A DNA stretch of 64,000 nucleotides from Oceanisphaera marina (GTDB lineage Bacteria; Pseudomonadota; Gammaproteobacteria; Enterobacterales; Aeromonadaceae), in assembly GCF_014643915.1 (NCBI RefSeq), contig NZ_BMKE01000001.1, positions 62,001-126,000 on the forward strand, read 5' to 3'. Below, piece after piece: positions 53,993 to 64,000 of this stretch. How positions within the stretch are numbered: position 1 is the first letter of the stretch; the number at the start of each line of letters is the position of its first letter. The position numbers and the translations under genes are program-made. The notes beneath the pieces were generated by a model. That model had not been told where the DNA came from. It did no database searches and saw nothing but the letters and a program-made list of their open reading frames with translations.

Positions 53993-54827
53993 TGTGCCTC
54001 CCGGGCCACTGTGCCAGCGTAATACGTTCTTGCCCGCCATAATCACGCAGCGTGCTGACTTGTTGATAACCCTGCCCGGTAAAATAATCGCGTACCAGGG
54101 CGCCCTGCTGCCAGCCATGTTCGAGCAGTAGCCAACCATTGGCCAGCAGGTGAGAAGGTGCCTGGGTAATGATGTGCTGCAAATCGGCCATGCCGCCAGC
54201 GTCGGCAACCAGGGCTGAAGCAGGCTCGAAGCGTACATCACCGGAGTGTAAATGGGGATCGGCGGCGTCGATATAGGGCGGGTTGGATAAAATCATGTTG
54301 AAACACTGGCCGGCCAGGGGCTCGAACCAGCTGCCCTGACGAATATCTATGTCGAGCTGCAAGCGTTCGCTGTTATGACGCGCCAGGGCCGCCGCATTGG
54401 CATTGAATTCAACGGCTATCACGGTATCTTGCGGGCGTTCACTTTTCATCGATAACGCGATGGCACCGGTGCCGGTCCCCAGATCGGCCAGGGTGGCTGC
54501 CGATAACGGCAAACGAGCCAGTGCGGCTTCAATCATCAATTCGGTGTCAGGCCGGGGGATCAGGGTATCCGGTGATACCGCCAGCATCAAAGACCAGAAC
54601 TCCCGTTCGCCGGTAAGATGCGCCACCGGCTCTCCGGTTCGGCGGCGAGCCGTCAGGGCCGTTAACCGGGCCTGATCGGCCTCGGTGGGAAGATATTCCG
54701 GCCAGGACAGCAGAAAGCTGCGAGGCTTGTCCAGCACATGGCACAGCAATACGTCGACATCCAGCGCCACGGATTCCGAGTCTGCCAGCTGTTCACGCAT
54801 CCATTGTCGCCACTGTGCCAGGGTCAT
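53970..54827 (-). CDS. prmC: Release factor glutamine methyltransferase PrmC
   Basis: 285 residues from ATG 54827, which overlaps the prfA stop (TGATG); an in-frame TTG three bases upstream is not used. LIPRPDTELMIEAAL, LADLGTGTGAIALSM (SAM-binding) and ILSNPPYI (catalytic NPPY) are present, with the N-terminal five-helix domain. It methylates the GGQ glutamine of release factors RF1 and RF2, and the coupling to prfA is conserved. Confidence 0.96.
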
Positions 54828-55912
54828 CAATGATCCGCCAGTGCGGCCAGCAAGTCGGCCTGATGTTCTTGCAAGATAGGCTGGGTCAACATGTCGAGCT
54901 CGCCTTCCAGTACTTCATTCAGGCGATAAAGTGTCAGGTTGATGCGGTGATCCGACACTCGTCCCTGGGGGTAGTTATAGGTACGAATTCGGTCGGATCT
55001 ATCCCCTGTCCCCAGCAGGTTACGGCGCGTGTCCTGCTCTTCGGCATGGCGCTTGTCATGCTCGATTTGTGCCAGACGTGAATTCAGGACGGCCATCGCC
55101 TTGGCCCGGTTTTTATGCTGCGAGCGTTCGTCCTGACATTCCACCACCACGCCACTGGGCAAGTGAGTAATACGAATGGCCGAGTCGGTCTTGTTGACGT
55201 GCTGGCCACCGGCGCCCGAGGCACGAAAGGTATCTACTTTAAGGTCGGCCGGATTGATGGCAATAGCTTCGGCTTCGGGAATTTCCGGCATCACGGCCAC
55301 GGTGCATGCCGAGGTGTGAATGCGCCCCTGGGATTCGGTTTCCGGTACCCGCTGTACGCGGTGCCCGCCCGACTCGAACTTGAGCTTGCCGTAGACGCCC
55401 TTGCCTTCGATGCGGGCAATCAGCTCTTTATAGCCGCCGTGCTCACCTTCGTTGACGTTGATGATTTCTATTTGCCAACGCTGTTGCTCGGCATAACGGC
55501 TGTACATGCGAAACAGGTCACCGGCAAAAATAGCGGCTTCATCGCCACCGGCGCCGGCCCTGATTTCCAGAAAGCAGTTGTTATCGTCGTTGGGGTCTTT
55601 GGGTAGCAGCAGAATTTGCAGCTCGACGCCGAGGGCTGTGATGGTTTCTTTGGCGGCGTCAATTTCTTCTTGTGCCATGGCCTTCATGTCGGCATCGTCT
55701 TCGGCCAGCATTTCCTGGGCTGATGCCAGATCGGCTTCGGCCTGGCAGTAGCGACCATAGCAGCCCACCACGTCTTCCAGCTGGGCATATTCTTTGGTCA
55801 GGGCCCGGTATTGATCCTGGTTATTGATGACGGATGCTTCACCCAGTAGCGCCTGAATTTCTTCATAGCGCTCCTGCAGACCTTCCAGTTTCTTTAATAT
55901 GGATATGTTCAT
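54827..55912 (-). CDS. prfA: Peptide chain release factor 1
   Basis: 361 residues. GGQ is in [25 protein letters not shown]; the tripeptide anticodon region appears as [20 protein letters not shown] (PxT-type, PET here). [23 protein letters not shown] is the N-terminus. It recognises UAA and UAG stops. Placed between hemA and prmC as in enterobacteria. Confidence 0.97.
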   Translation of the reverse strand: MNISILKKLEGLQERYEEIQALLGEASVINNQDQYRALTKEYAQLEDVVGCYGRYCQAEADLASAQEMLAEDDADMKAMAQEEIDAAKETITALGVELQILLLPKDPNDDNNCFLEIRAGAGGDEAAIFAGDLFRMYSRYAEQQRWQIEIINVNEGEHGGYKELIARIEGKGVYGKLKFESGGHRVQRVPETESQGRIHTSACTVAVMPEIPEAEAIAINPADLKVDTFRASGAGGQHVNKTDSAIRITHLPSGVVVECQDERSQHKNRAKAMAVLNSRLAQIEHDKRHAEEQDTRRNLLGTGDRSDRIRTYNYPQGRVSDHRINLTLYRLNEVLEGELDMLTQPILQEHQADLLAALADH

Positions 55913-55935
55913 GATGTCTCGCCGCTGTGGCTCAA

Positions 55936-57195
55936 TCAGCGCTGGCCCAGTTTTAGGTTATGGGCTAATACGGTCAGAATGTCCTGATCACCGTTTTTGC
56001 CTGCCTGGTTCAGCGCCTGAGTAGGAGTATGGATCAGTTTATTGGTAAGGCGCCGGGCCAGTCGCTGTATGATTTGCGCACTGTCTTTGCCCTGAGCCAG
56101 CGCCTGTAATGCCAGTGCCAGCTCTTGTTGTTGCAGCTGCTCGGCCTGACTGCGGTAGTCCTGGATCAGCTTGACCGACTCCAGCGAGCGGTACCAGGCC
56201 ATGAAATGATCACGTTCCTCGACAATAATGAGCTCGGCCTGACCTGCCGCCTGCTGCCGATTCGCCATGTTCTGTTCGATAATGCCCTGCAGATCATCCA
56301 CCGTATAAAGATAGGCGTCGTTCAGCTCGTCGACTTCCGGCTCTATGTCTCGCGGCACCGCAATGTCGACCAGCAGAATAGGCTGCTGACGCCGGGCTTT
56401 CAGCGCACGCTCGACCAGGCCTTTGCCAATAATGGGCAAGGGGCTGGCGGTGGAGCTGATGACGATGTCGGCCTTGGGCAGGTAATCGGGGATTTGCTCC
56501 AGCGTCATCACTTCGGCATTAAATTCCTGCGCCAGATTCTGCGCGCGCTCCAGTGTACGGTTGGCCACCATCATCTGGGTAACGGACTGATCTTTAAGAT
56601 GGCGCGCCACCAGCTCTATGGTTTCGCCTGCCCCCACCAAGAGCACGCGGGTACGGCTTAAATCAGAAAAAATGCGCTTGGCCAGGCTGACCGCGGCAAA
56701 AGCCACCGACACGGCACTGGCACCGATGTCGGTTTCGGTGCGCACCCGCTTGGCCACGGAAAAGGTTTTTTGAAACAGACGGTCCAGGGTGCCTTTCAGG
56801 CTGCCTACCTTTTGCGACTGGTTATAGGCCAGCTTGATTTGCCCCAGAATCTGCGGTTCACCCAGTACCAGGGAGTCCAGGCCACAGGCCACGCGCATAA
56901 GGTGACGCACCGCTTCTTCGCCATGATATTGATAGAGGCAGCTGTTGAGATCGTTTTCATCCAACTGATGAAAATCCTGCAGCCATAATCGTACCAGGTG
57001 GCTGTCGCCTTCGGGCTCCAGATGACAATAGAGCTCGGTACGGTTGCAGGTAGACAGGATCACCGCTTCCCCCACGCCTGGGGTACGCATCAGCTCCTGC
57101 AGTGCCCTTGGGGCAACTTCAGGTCCAAATGCTACCCGCTCGCGCAGGGCGACGGAAGCTGTCTTATGATTAATTCCCAGTACCAGCAGGCTCAT
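55936..57195 (-). CDS. hemA: Glutamyl-tRNA reductase
   Basis: 419 residues. [23 protein letters not shown] and [12 protein letters not shown] (catalytic cysteine) start the protein; [53 protein letters not shown] (NADPH) and [14 protein letters not shown] follow. First committed step of C5 tetrapyrrole synthesis. Divergent from lolB across 121 bp. Confidence 0.97.
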   Translation of the reverse strand: MSLLVLGINHKTASVALRERVAFGPEVAPRALQELMRTPGVGEAVILSTCNRTELYCHLEPEGDSHLVRLWLQDFHQLDENDLNSCLYQYHGEEAVRHLMRVACGLDSLVLGEPQILGQIKLAYNQSQKVGSLKGTLDRLFQKTFSVAKRVRTETDIGASAVSVAFAAVSLAKRIFSDLSRTRVLLVGAGETIELVARHLKDQSVTQMMVANRTLERAQNLAQEFNAEVMTLEQIPDYLPKADIVISSTASPLPIIGKGLVERALKARRQQPILLVDIAVPRDIEPEVDELNDAYLYTVDDLQGIIEQNMANRQQAAGQAELIIVEERDHFMAWYRSLESVKLIQDYRSQAEQLQQQELALALQALAQGKDSAQIIQRLARRLTNKLIHTPTQALNQAGKNGDQDILTVLAHNLKLGQR

Positions 57196-57316
57196 GAGGG
57201 TTTTGCGCGGCTCGTTACGTCTTTCAAGTAGCCGTACATTGTACGAGAAAGAGTAAGGCTTTAAAAGGCACCAAGCTTCCCCTTATACTGACAATAAATT
57301 TCAAGGGGAATAATGC

Positions 57317-57892
57317 GTGCGGATTATACTGGTTGTTTTCACCCTGTTATGGCTATCTGGCTGTGCCTACAAGGCCGAAAAAGCGCCCGCCGGCAGCTGG
57401 TTGGCACAAAAAAACGCGCTTGCGCAATTACAGCAATGGCAGCTGTCGGCCAGGCTGGGCATAATTACCAGCGATGAGCGTGGCAGCCTGAGTCTGTTCT
57501 GGCGACAAAATCGCAACGACTATCGCATGAACCTGACCAATGTGGTCGGCAAACGGGTATTCGATCTCAGCCGTCAGGGCCGCAGCGTGCAGTTAACCGA
57601 CAGCGATGGCCAGCAGCATCAGGCGGCCGATGCCCGCGAGCTGGTGCAACGATTAACCGGCTGGGATTTGCCCGTGGAGCAATTGTCCTACTGGATCAAG
57701 GGCTTGCCCGGGGCCACGGATCAGGTGACCTATGACGAGCATGGTCGCCCCAGCACCATCAAGGCGCACGGCTGGGAATTGCGCTATTTAGGCTACACCC
57801 AGATTGAAGGCCTCTGGTTACCCAGTCGGCTGGATCTCAGCCATCAGGATACCAAATTACGACTGGCCATTAATCAATGGGAACTCAACTAA
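57317..57892 (+). CDS. lolB: Outer-membrane lipoprotein receptor LolB
   Basis: 191 residues, starting with GTG 57317 (AAGGGGAA 8-12 bases upstream; the ATG at 57313 is out of frame). Lipobox LWLSGC16, then [25 protein letters not shown] and [19 protein letters not shown], the LolB barrel signatures. It accepts lipoproteins from LolA and inserts them in the outer membrane. Translationally coupled to ispE (TAATG). A possible -10 TATACT is at 57284-57289. Confidence 0.95.
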   Translation: MRIILVVFTLLWLSGCAYKAEKAPAGSWLAQKNALAQLQQWQLSARLGIITSDERGSLSLFWRQNRNDYRMNLTNVVGKRVFDLSRQGRSVQLTDSDGQQHQAADARELVQRLTGWDLPVEQLSYWIKGLPGATDQVTYDEHGRPSTIKAHGWELRYLGYTQIEGLWLPSRLDLSHQDTKLRLAINQWELN

Positions 57893-58761
57893 TGATGGTG
57901 CTTCCGGCTCCGGCCAAGCTGAACCTGTTTTTATCGATTACCGGTCGGCGTGACGATGGCTACCATAGCCTGCAAACCCTGTTTCAGTTTGTGGATTATG
58001 GGGACTCGCTGAGTTTTGCTCCTGCCGCCGATGGCGAGCTGTTGCTCACGCCGGCGCTGGCTGGCGTGCCATGCGAGCAAAATTTGATTATAAAAGCGGC
58101 GCGCTTGCTACAGAGCAAGACTGGCAGCAACCAGGGCGCGCACATTCACCTGACCAAGCGCTTGCCCATGGGCGGCGGTTTGGGCGGTGGCTCCAGCGAT
58201 GCAGCAACCACTCTGGTAGCGCTGAATCGATTATGGAAGCTGGGGCTTTCCACGGATCAACTGGCCGAGCTTGGCATTGCACTGGGCGCCGATGTGCCAG
58301 TATTTGTACGCGGCCAGGCCGCCTTTGCCGAAGGCGTGGGCGACATATTCACCCCAGCCTCACCTGCCGAGCCCTGGTATCTGGTACTGTGCCCTGCACT
58401 TGAGGTAGCCACGGCAGCTATTTTTAACGATCCGGATCTGCCCCGTAACAGCAAGACTTTAAGCCTGCAACAATGGCTGAACACTCCCTGGCACAACGAT
58501 TGCGAGGCGCTGGTTAAAAAGCGATACCCCGAGGTTGCCAAGCTCCTTGGCTGGTTGTTAGAATACGCGCCGTCAAGAATGACGGGCACGGGTGCCTGTA
58601 TATTCGCCAGTTTCAATAGCCGGGAAGCGGCAGAAAAAGTACTGGCGAAGGCCCCGCAAGGCGTATTGGGTTTTGTAGCCAAAGGCTGCAATCAATCGCC
58701 TTTATTCAGCGCACTAGCGCAGCTGGATACTATTGACTCGTCATCAAACACGGCAATTTGA
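57892..58761 (+). CDS. ispE: 4-diphosphocytidyl-2-C-methyl-D-erythritol kinase
   Basis: 289 residues; ATG 57892 overlaps the lolB stop. GHMP kinase motifs [54 protein letters not shown] (ATP loop) and [12 protein letters not shown] are present. It phosphorylates CDP-ME in the MEP isoprenoid route. The lolB-ispE-prs order is conserved. Confidence 0.97.
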   Translation: MMVLPAPAKLNLFLSITGRRDDGYHSLQTLFQFVDYGDSLSFAPAADGELLLTPALAGVPCEQNLIIKAARLLQSKTGSNQGAHIHLTKRLPMGGGLGGGSSDAATTLVALNRLWKLGLSTDQLAELGIALGADVPVFVRGQAAFAEGVGDIFTPASPAEPWYLVLCPALEVATAAIFNDPDLPRNSKTLSLQQWLNTPWHNDCEALVKKRYPEVAKLLGWLLEYAPSRMTGTGACIFASFNSREAAEKVLAKAPQGVLGFVAKGCNQSPLFSALAQLDTIDSSSNTAI

Positions 58762-59022
58762 GACAGTCATTTCAGAGAATGGGGGTGGGCCCGTTCTCGC
58801 TCTTGTTCCAAGAGTTAATTGGCTGCCAAGTGTACAGACTGGCTGATAAGGCGTAACGCCATCTTGCCGCTTGAGTCTTCCGATTCAACACCCGGTCTGA
58901 TGCACTGTTATACTCTAATTTGATTTCCAAAACGGGCTGGATAGCGAATGTGTTTTCGTGATAACGGGTTCACGGCCCCGTCCAGTCTCGCCACCCATGA
59001 AACAACCCCGAGGTTTTCAACC

Positions 59023-59970
59023 GTGCCCGACATGAAGCTGTTTGCTGGTAATGCTACGCCGGAACTCGCCCAACGTATCGCCGATCGTCTGTTCATCAAA
59101 CTGAGTGCTGCCGATGTAGGCCGTTTCAGTGACGGTGAGATCAGCGTACAAATCAACGAAAATGTACGGGGCGGCGATGTGTTCATCATCCAGTCTACCT
59201 GTGCACCAACCAACGATAACCTGATGGAATTGATCGTGATGGTGGACGCGTTGCGCCGAGCTTCTGCCGGTCGTATCACCGCCGTCATCCCCTACTTCGG
59301 TTACGCTCGCCAGGATCGTCGTGTACGTTCTTCCCGGGTGCCGATTACCGCCAAGGTAGTGGCTGATTTTCTGTCCAGCGTCGGTGTAGACCGTGTGCTG
59401 ACCGTCGATTTGCATGCCGAGCAAATTCAGGGCTTCTTTGATGTACCGGTAGACAATGTATTTGGCACGCCTGTACTGCTCGAAGACATGCTGGCCAAGA
59501 ATCTGCAGGATGCGGTTGTCGTATCTCCGGATATCGGTGGTGTAGTGCGCGCTCGTGCCGTGGCCAAGCTGCTGGATGAAACCGAAATTGCCATTATCGA
59601 CAAGCGTCGCCCTCGCGCCAACGTGTCTCAGGTAATGAACCTGATCGGTGAAGTTGAAGGCCGTGACTGCGTGATTGTTGATGACATGATCGACACCGGC
59701 GGTACGCTGTGCAAAGCCGCAGAAGCACTGAAAGAGCGTGGCGCCAAGCGTGTATTCGCCTATGCGACTCACGCCGTGTTCTCTGGCAATGCTTATCAGA
59801 ACATCAAAGACTCCGTGATTGATGAAGTGATCATCACCGACTCTGTGCCTTTGAGCGAAGAAATGAAATCCTTGAGCAAGGTGAAGCAACTGTCGCTGTC
59901 GCCCATGCTGGCAGAAGCCATTCGCCGCATCAGCAACGAAGAGTCCATCTCGGCCATGTTCGATTTGTAA
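59023..59970 (+). CDS. prs: Ribose-phosphate pyrophosphokinase
   Basis: 315 residues, same as E. coli, from GTG 59023 (GAGGTT upstream; E. coli prs also begins with GTG). [65 protein letters not shown] and the PRPP loop [18 protein letters not shown] are diagnostic. It makes PRPP for purine, pyrimidine, His and Trp pathways (and for Upp and PurMN in this window). A ~260-bp leader precedes it. Confidence 0.97.
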   Translation: MPDMKLFAGNATPELAQRIADRLFIKLSAADVGRFSDGEISVQINENVRGGDVFIIQSTCAPTNDNLMELIVMVDALRRASAGRITAVIPYFGYARQDRRVRSSRVPITAKVVADFLSSVGVDRVLTVDLHAEQIQGFFDVPVDNVFGTPVLLEDMLAKNLQDAVVVSPDIGGVVRARAVAKLLDETEIAIIDKRRPRANVSQVMNLIGEVEGRDCVIVDDMIDTGGTLCKAAEALKERGAKRVFAYATHAVFSGNAYQNIKDSVIDEVIITDSVPLSEEMKSLSKVKQLSLSPMLAEAIRRISNEESISAMFDL

Positions 59971-59996
59971 GCACTGACAGCGTTAAGCTGAAAGTC

Positions 59997-60026
59997 AAAA
60001 AGCCCGCGAGTTCGCGGGCTTTTTTG
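59997..60026 (+). terminator. Terminator after prs
   Basis: AAAAGCCCGCGA-gt-TCGCGGGCTTTT with a T run, 26 bp after the stop. Confidence 0.93.
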
Positions 60027-60044
60027 TGGGCGGAATTTAAAACC

Positions 60045-60098
60045 GGGGACTGGGGACTGGGGACTGGGGACTGGGGACTGGGGACTGGGGACTGGGAC
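60045..60098. repeat. Heptanucleotide tandem repeat (GGGGACT)7
   Basis: Seven perfect GGGGACT units plus a partial one. Each unit gives a G4 run, so stable G-quadruplexes are possible on the plus strand. Degenerate CCCCAACT/CCCCAAT units occur on the other side of the region (60626-60653). Confidence 0.93.
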
Positions 60099-60203
60099 AT
60101 CATGCTCCGTTTTAGCGGGACTGCAATACTACAGGCAACTTGATTATACCAAACAGATTAAATAACTGATCTATTTGGTTGTTCTACAAAGGTCGGACAA
60201 AGT

Positions 60204-60530
60204 GCCCGCTCCCCCGACTCGCCGTGGATCCCTCCCTGGAGGCTCAGCCGCGCCATCCGTGGCGCGGATGGTCGGCTGAGCAGATCCCTTTGTCCTTCTT
60301 GATGCATCGGCGTTGACTGTTAGCGTCGTCTACAGACAACTCGATGCTCGAGAAGAGGCAACAGAGATCGACTACCACGACCGTGAAATGCCATGGACGG
60401 CATTTTCCGAGCCCTCAGGGGGCAGCTTGCTGCCTGCATCAAGTTTGGTGATGGACCAAACATCCAGTGAATGTTTGCAGCCATCGCCAAGCGTAGATGG
60501 CCTTAGCCCATGGCGTGTCGTGGAAGGCGA
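60204..60530. repeat. Multi-hairpin dispersed element, family C, second copy (~327 bp)
   Basis: Begins CTCCCCCGACTCGCCGTGGA and shares a ~65-bp nearly identical block with 51754-51823 (including CGCGCCATCC and GGCGCGGATGGTCGG). Hairpins at equivalent places have changed sequence but kept pairing: ATGCC...GGCAT (60388/60399), TTGGTGATGG...CCATCGCCAA (60445/60481) and AAACAT...ATGTTT (60458/60471). The rest of 59971-60656 (about 685 bp without a gene) is unassigned. Confidence 0.75.
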
Positions 60531-60656
60531 CTGTGTTGCCTCTGAGCTCAGGTTTAAAAATGATCAGATCTTTATTCAAATTGGTATTAGTTCGGACTAA
60601 ACCAGGATCTTCAGGCTCTTTACCAGTCCCAGCTCCCAACTCCCCAATCCCCGTTT

Positions 60657-61385
60657 TTATCCGTAAAATCGTACGAAATAATAGCCACTCAGGCCGATAC
60701 CAAAGGCGACTATGCCCCAGGCCAGCAGCTTGGGCTTGATCCAGGTAAGGAGTCGGGCTCCCAACTTGCCGCCCACCAGGTACCCTACCGCCAACAGCAC
60801 ACCGCCCTGCCAATACACCAGACCAGACAGCGAATACACCACTATGGTGGCACCACTGGCCAGCATGGACAGGTAGAGCTTGATGGCATGCTGTTGCAAG
60901 TTGGAGCCCATGCGTAACTGACCGGTTAGCGCCATCAGCAATACGCCCAGACCACCGCCAAAGAAACCACCATAAAAGCTGCCACCGAGCAACAATGGCC
61001 AGCCGCGGCGCTCGAGAACCAGAGGCCCTTCAGATCCAGCCTTGCTTAATAACTGGCGGCCGTATAGCAGACTGACCGCCAGCAACAACCAGGGCACCAG
61101 ATAGTTGAAATTGCTGGCATCAAACTGTACCAGAGCCAGGGCCCCCAAACCGCCACCCAGCAGCCCGATGACGGTCAAGCCCAGCAAGGGCCCGGCGCGC
61201 AGGTGTTTTCTGATCCCCCAGAATGCACTCAGGTAACCCGGCCACGAAGCGACACTGGCGGTAGCCACCGCCGAAGTACTGGGAATGCCCAGCGCAAGCA
61301 GCGCGGGCAAGGTAAAAAACAGACCGCCACCCGCCAGAGCGTTTACTATCCCGGCTAATAAAGACCACCCTAATAACTCAATCAT
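60657..61385 (-). CDS. TauE/SafE-family (TSUP) sulfonate/sulfite exporter-like protein
   Basis: 242 residues, eight membrane segments, with the family's LLAGIVNALAGGGLFFTLPALLALGIPSTSAVATASVASWPGYLSAFWG and the second-half repeat GGSFYGGFFGGGLGVLLMALTG. Families include sulfite, sulfoacetate and other organosulfur exporters; the substrate here is unknown. Convergent with no partner; the upstream side faces pth divergently. Confidence 0.85.
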   Translation of the reverse strand: MIELLGWSLLAGIVNALAGGGLFFTLPALLALGIPSTSAVATASVASWPGYLSAFWGIRKHLRAGPLLGLTVIGLLGGGLGALALVQFDASNFNYLVPWLLLAVSLLYGRQLLSKAGSEGPLVLERRGWPLLLGGSFYGGFFGGGLGVLLMALTGQLRMGSNLQQHAIKLYLSMLASGATIVVYSLSGLVYWQGGVLLAVGYLVGGKLGARLLTWIKPKLLAWGIVAFGIGLSGYYFVRFYG

Positions 61386-61546
61386 CCAATACCTTTTATT
61401 AATTTACGCCTTATGCTTCACGCCTTGCGGCGTACGGCGCAGAACCACTCATTTTGCGCTATTATGCCGGTTTGGCTAGAGTAAGGTGGCCATTATTGCC
61501 GCTCTTAATTAGAATATGGCGTTATTTTTAATGGCCGACTCAGCAT

Positions 61547-62143
61547 ATGAACCCTATCGAACTGATTGTCGGGCTCGGTAATCCGGGCCCGGAATACGCC
61601 AATACCCGCCATAACGCAGGCGCCTGGTATGTGGCTGAACTTGCCCGCATGCACGGCAGCCCATTGAAAGAAGAAGCTAAATTCTTTGGTTGGACCAGCC
61701 GAGTACGCATTCAAGGGCGAGATGTTCGCCTGTTGATTCCCGCGACATTCATGAATCGTTCGGGCAAGGCAATTGCGGCCATGGCAAACTTTTACCAGAT
61801 TGCACCCGAGTCTATTTTAATCGCACACGATGAGCTGGACCTGGCCCCCGGCACGGTTCGCTTCAAACAAGGCGGCGGCCACGGCGGCCATAATGGCCTG
61901 CGCGATGCCATTAGCTGCCTGGGCAACAACAAAGATTTTTATCGACTACGTATTGGCATTGGCCACCCGGGTCACAAGTCTCAGGTAGCCGGTTTTGTGC
62001 TGACCAAGGCGCCTGCCGCCGAGCACATATTGCTGGAAGCCGCCGTTGATGAAGCCGCGCGCTGCACCGATATTTTATTTAACGAAGGCATCAACAAGGC
62101 AATGAATCGCCTGCATGCCTTTAATGCCGACTCCACCAAGTAA
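61547..62143 (+). CDS. pth: Peptidyl-tRNA hydrolase
   Basis: 198 residues. [22 protein letters not shown] (catalytic His in TRHNAG), [44 protein letters not shown] and [10 protein letters not shown] are typical. It recycles peptidyl-tRNA. The pth-ychF order is conserved; the gap is 33 bp. Confidence 0.97.
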   Translation: MNPIELIVGLGNPGPEYANTRHNAGAWYVAELARMHGSPLKEEAKFFGWTSRVRIQGRDVRLLIPATFMNRSGKAIAAMANFYQIAPESILIAHDELDLAPGTVRFKQGGGHGGHNGLRDAISCLGNNKDFYRLRIGIGHPGHKSQVAGFVLTKAPAAEHILLEAAVDEAARCTDILFNEGINKAMNRLHAFNADSTK

Positions 62144-62176
62144 CTACTTTCAGTCATCACTTTCAGGACACATATC

Positions 62177-63268
62177 ATGGGTTTTAAATGCGGTATCGTG
62201 GGTCTGCCTAACGTAGGCAAATCCACTCTGTTCAACGCACTCACCAAAGCTGGCATAGAAGCCGCCAACTTTCCATTTTGCACCATAGAGCCCAATACCG
62301 GCGTGGTACCTGTGCCAGACAAGCGTCTGGATGCCCTGGCAGAAATCGTCAATCCACAGCGTATTTTGACCACCTCAATGGAATTTGTCGATATTGCCGG
62401 CCTGGTTGCCGGTGCTTCCAAAGGCGAAGGTCTGGGCAACAAGTTTTTGGCCAACATTCGTGAAACCGATGCCATTGGTCATGTAGTTCGTTGTTTCGAG
62501 AACGATAACATCATTCATGTTTCGGGCCGCGTATCACCTAAAGACGATATCGACGTGATCAACATAGAGCTGTCTCTGGCGGATCTGGATACCTGTGAGC
62601 GCGCGATTCACCGTAACGCCAAAAAGGCCAAAGGCGGCGACAAAGATGCCAAGTTTGAAGTCAGCGTGCTGGAAAAACTGTTGCCGGCACTGGAAGAAGC
62701 CAAGGTACTGCGCAGCGTTGAGCTGACCAAAGAAGAAAAGGCGGCCATCGACTACCTGAACTTCCTGACCATCAAGCCCACCATGTACATTGCCAACGTT
62801 AACGACGACGGCTTTGAAAACAACCCTTACCTGGATCAGGTGATGGAAATTGCCGCCGCCGAAAACGCCATAGTGGTACCTGTATGTGCGGCGATGGAGT
62901 CGGAAATTGCCGAGCTGGATGCAGAAGAAGCGGCCGAGTTCATGGCTGATCTGGGTATTGAAGAGCCAGGATTGAACCGGGTGATCCGCGCCGGTTACGA
63001 ACTGCTTAACCTGCAAACCTATTTCACGGCCGGTGTAAAAGAAGTACGTGCCTGGACTATTCCTGTGGGTGCCACTGCGCCACAGGCGGCGGGCAAGATC
63101 CACACCGACTTCGAAAAAGGCTTTATTCGTGCGCAAACCATCGCCTATGACGACTTTATTACCTTTAAAGGTGAACAAGGCGCCAAGGAAGCCGGCAAGC
63201 AGCGCGCCGAAGGTAAAGACTATGTCGTGAAAGATGGCGATGTATTGAACTTCCTGTTCAACGTTTAA
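62177..63268 (+). CDS. ychF: Redox-regulated ATPase YchF (Obg-like)
   Basis: 363 residues (E. coli 363). [67 protein letters not shown], then a coiled-coil insert and the C-terminal TGS domain ([40 protein letters not shown]). The G4 motif is replaced to favour ATP, as in the family. It binds ribosomes and takes part in stress responses. Confidence 0.97.
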   Translation: MGFKCGIVGLPNVGKSTLFNALTKAGIEAANFPFCTIEPNTGVVPVPDKRLDALAEIVNPQRILTTSMEFVDIAGLVAGASKGEGLGNKFLANIRETDAIGHVVRCFENDNIIHVSGRVSPKDDIDVINIELSLADLDTCERAIHRNAKKAKGGDKDAKFEVSVLEKLLPALEEAKVLRSVELTKEEKAAIDYLNFLTIKPTMYIANVNDDGFENNPYLDQVMEIAAAENAIVVPVCAAMESEIAELDAEEAAEFMADLGIEEPGLNRVIRAGYELLNLQTYFTAGVKEVRAWTIPVGATAPQAAGKIHTDFEKGFIRAQTIAYDDFITFKGEQGAKEAGKQRAEGKDYVVKDGDVLNFLFNV

Positions 63269-63306
63269 CAGCGATCGCATCTGGCCTGAGTGTCGGGCCA
63301 GCAACG

Positions 63307-63341
63307 AAACACCGGGTCTGCTGCAGGCTCGGTGTTTTTAT
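63307..63341 (+). terminator. Probable terminator after ychF
   Basis: An imperfect stem AACACCGGGTCTGC / GCAGGCTCGGTGTT with a T run, 39 bp after the stop. Confidence 0.72.
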
Positions 63342-63382
63342 GTGTGTCTCATCCCGCTCTGAATTAAATTGTAGGGTAACGG

Positions 63383-63411
63383 TGTTAATTTTGGCCGCTT
63401 TTACGTATAAT
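63383..63411 (+). promoter_or_regulatory. Probable sigma-70 promoter of ndk
   Basis: A perfect -10 TATAAT (63406-63411) with a weak -35 TGTTAA (63383-63388) at 17-bp spacing, about 50 bp before the ndk ATG. Confidence 0.55.
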
Positions 63412-63461
63412 CGCGCGGTTTTCACCCCTGATCTTATTGATTGATATATTAAGGAATCAAC

Positions 63462-63893
63462 ATGGCTATCGAACGTACTTTTTCCATCATCAAGCCTGAT
63501 GCCGTAGCAAAGAACCTGATTGGTGCCATCTACAATCGTTTTGAAACTGCAGGCCTGAAAGTTGTAGCCGCTAAAATGGTACATTTGGATCAAGCCAAGG
63601 CTGAAGGCTTCTACGCCGAGCACAGCGAGCGTCCTTTCTTTAAAGCGCTGGTTGATTTCATGACTTCTGGTCCTGTTATGGTCCAAGTTCTGGAAGGCGA
63701 AAACGCCGTTCTGCGTCACCGCGAAATCATGGGTGCAACCAACCCAGCTGACGCCCTGGCCGGTACTCTGCGCGCCGACTACGCCGACAGCATCGACGAA
63801 AATGCCGTACACGGTTCCGACGCTGCCGCTTCTGCTGCTCGCGAAATCGCGTATTTCTTCAGCGACGAAGAAGTGTGCCCACGTACCCGCTAA
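63462..63893 (+). CDS. ndk: Nucleoside diphosphate kinase
   Basis: 143 residues (E. coli 143). [51 protein letters not shown], and the active-site phosphohistidine in NAVHGSDA (His ~117) are diagnostic. It balances NTP and dNTP pools. Ribosome site AAGGAAT and a perfect -10 lie upstream; a terminator follows. Confidence 0.98.
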   Translation: MAIERTFSIIKPDAVAKNLIGAIYNRFETAGLKVVAAKMVHLDQAKAEGFYAEHSERPFFKALVDFMTSGPVMVQVLEGENAVLRHREIMGATNPADALAGTLRADYADSIDENAVHGSDAAASAAREIAYFFSDEEVCPRTR

Positions 63894-63925
63894 GGGATAA
63901 CGTTTAAACACTGTTGTTGTTGATA

Positions 63926-63949
63926 AAAAGGAGCTTCGGCTCCTTTTTT
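63926..63949 (+). terminator. Terminator after ndk
   Basis: AAAAAGGAGC-ttcg-GCTCCTTTTTT, a UUCG-type tetraloop hairpin with a T run, 32 bp after ndk. Confidence 0.92.
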
Positions 63950-64000
63950 ATTGGGTGAAATTTAATAACTTACACCAATTACAGTAATACCAATTTGAAT

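Overview
This 64 kb window looks like chromosome from a marine or brackish gammaproteobacterium, most likely of the Aeromonadales (Oceanimonas, Oceanisphaera or Zobellella type). The placement is inferred from gene order and product types only: rcsF-trmO-proS, upp-uraA-DUF2066-hda, hemA/lolB-ispE-prs, prfA-prmC-sirB1-kdsA, fadE/gmhA-yafJ and pth-ychF. No rRNA, tRNA, CRISPR array, integrase or transposase gene was recognised.

Region 1 (1-10.9 kb) is accessory and reads as a candidate defence or genome-maintenance island. It holds a HipBA-type toxin-antitoxin pair (hipB truncated by the window edge), a cytidine-deaminase-fold nucleoside deaminase, and a tight operon of a class I SAM methyltransferase followed by two paralogous phospholipase-D-like/SF2 helicases. 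The first helicase ends in a LexA/S24-type peptidase-like domain and the second in a DUF3427-type region. A membrane-anchored NERD nuclease-like protein lies tail to tail with them. The island ends in repeat remnants, a gene fragment and a small hypothetical gene.

Region 2 (11-35 kb) is metabolic and transport cargo. It has a YkvI-type transporter, an uncharacterised membrane protein overlapping a DUF2235 hydrolase tail to tail, a thioredoxin-like protein, HdhA, a beta-lactamase-fold hydrolase and a Ca2+/Na+ antiporter. A likely beta-alanine (or related amine) catabolic cluster follows: LysR regulator, omega-aminotransferase, methylmalonate-semialdehyde dehydrogenase, and a sodium symporter with a 47-aa accessory protein. 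Next come a denitrification operon (nirK fused to cytochrome c, nirV, SCO) behind an FNR-type site, yceH, a chemoreceptor behind a sigma-28 promoter, an isochorismatase-family hydrolase and an alanine/glycine:cation symporter.

Region 3 (34.6-64 kb) is conserved core: talB, rcsF-trmO-proS, patatin, hda-DUF2066-uraA-upp, purMN, an MFS transporter, yafJ-gmhA, fadE with a FadR-like operator, kdsA-sirB1-prmC-prfA-hemA, lolB-ispE-prs, a TauE/SafE exporter, pth-ychF and ndk.

The intergenic DNA is unusually rich in dispersed repeats. There is (A) a ~93-bp four-hairpin REP/MITE-like element bounded by TGTAG/CTACA, (B) a short palindrome GGTCGAATnAATTCGACC, (C) a 330-390-bp multi-hairpin element in two full copies and one remnant whose stems show compensatory changes, and (D) several heptanucleotide tandem tracts (GGGGAAT, CCCCAAT, GGGGACT, GGGCGCT types).
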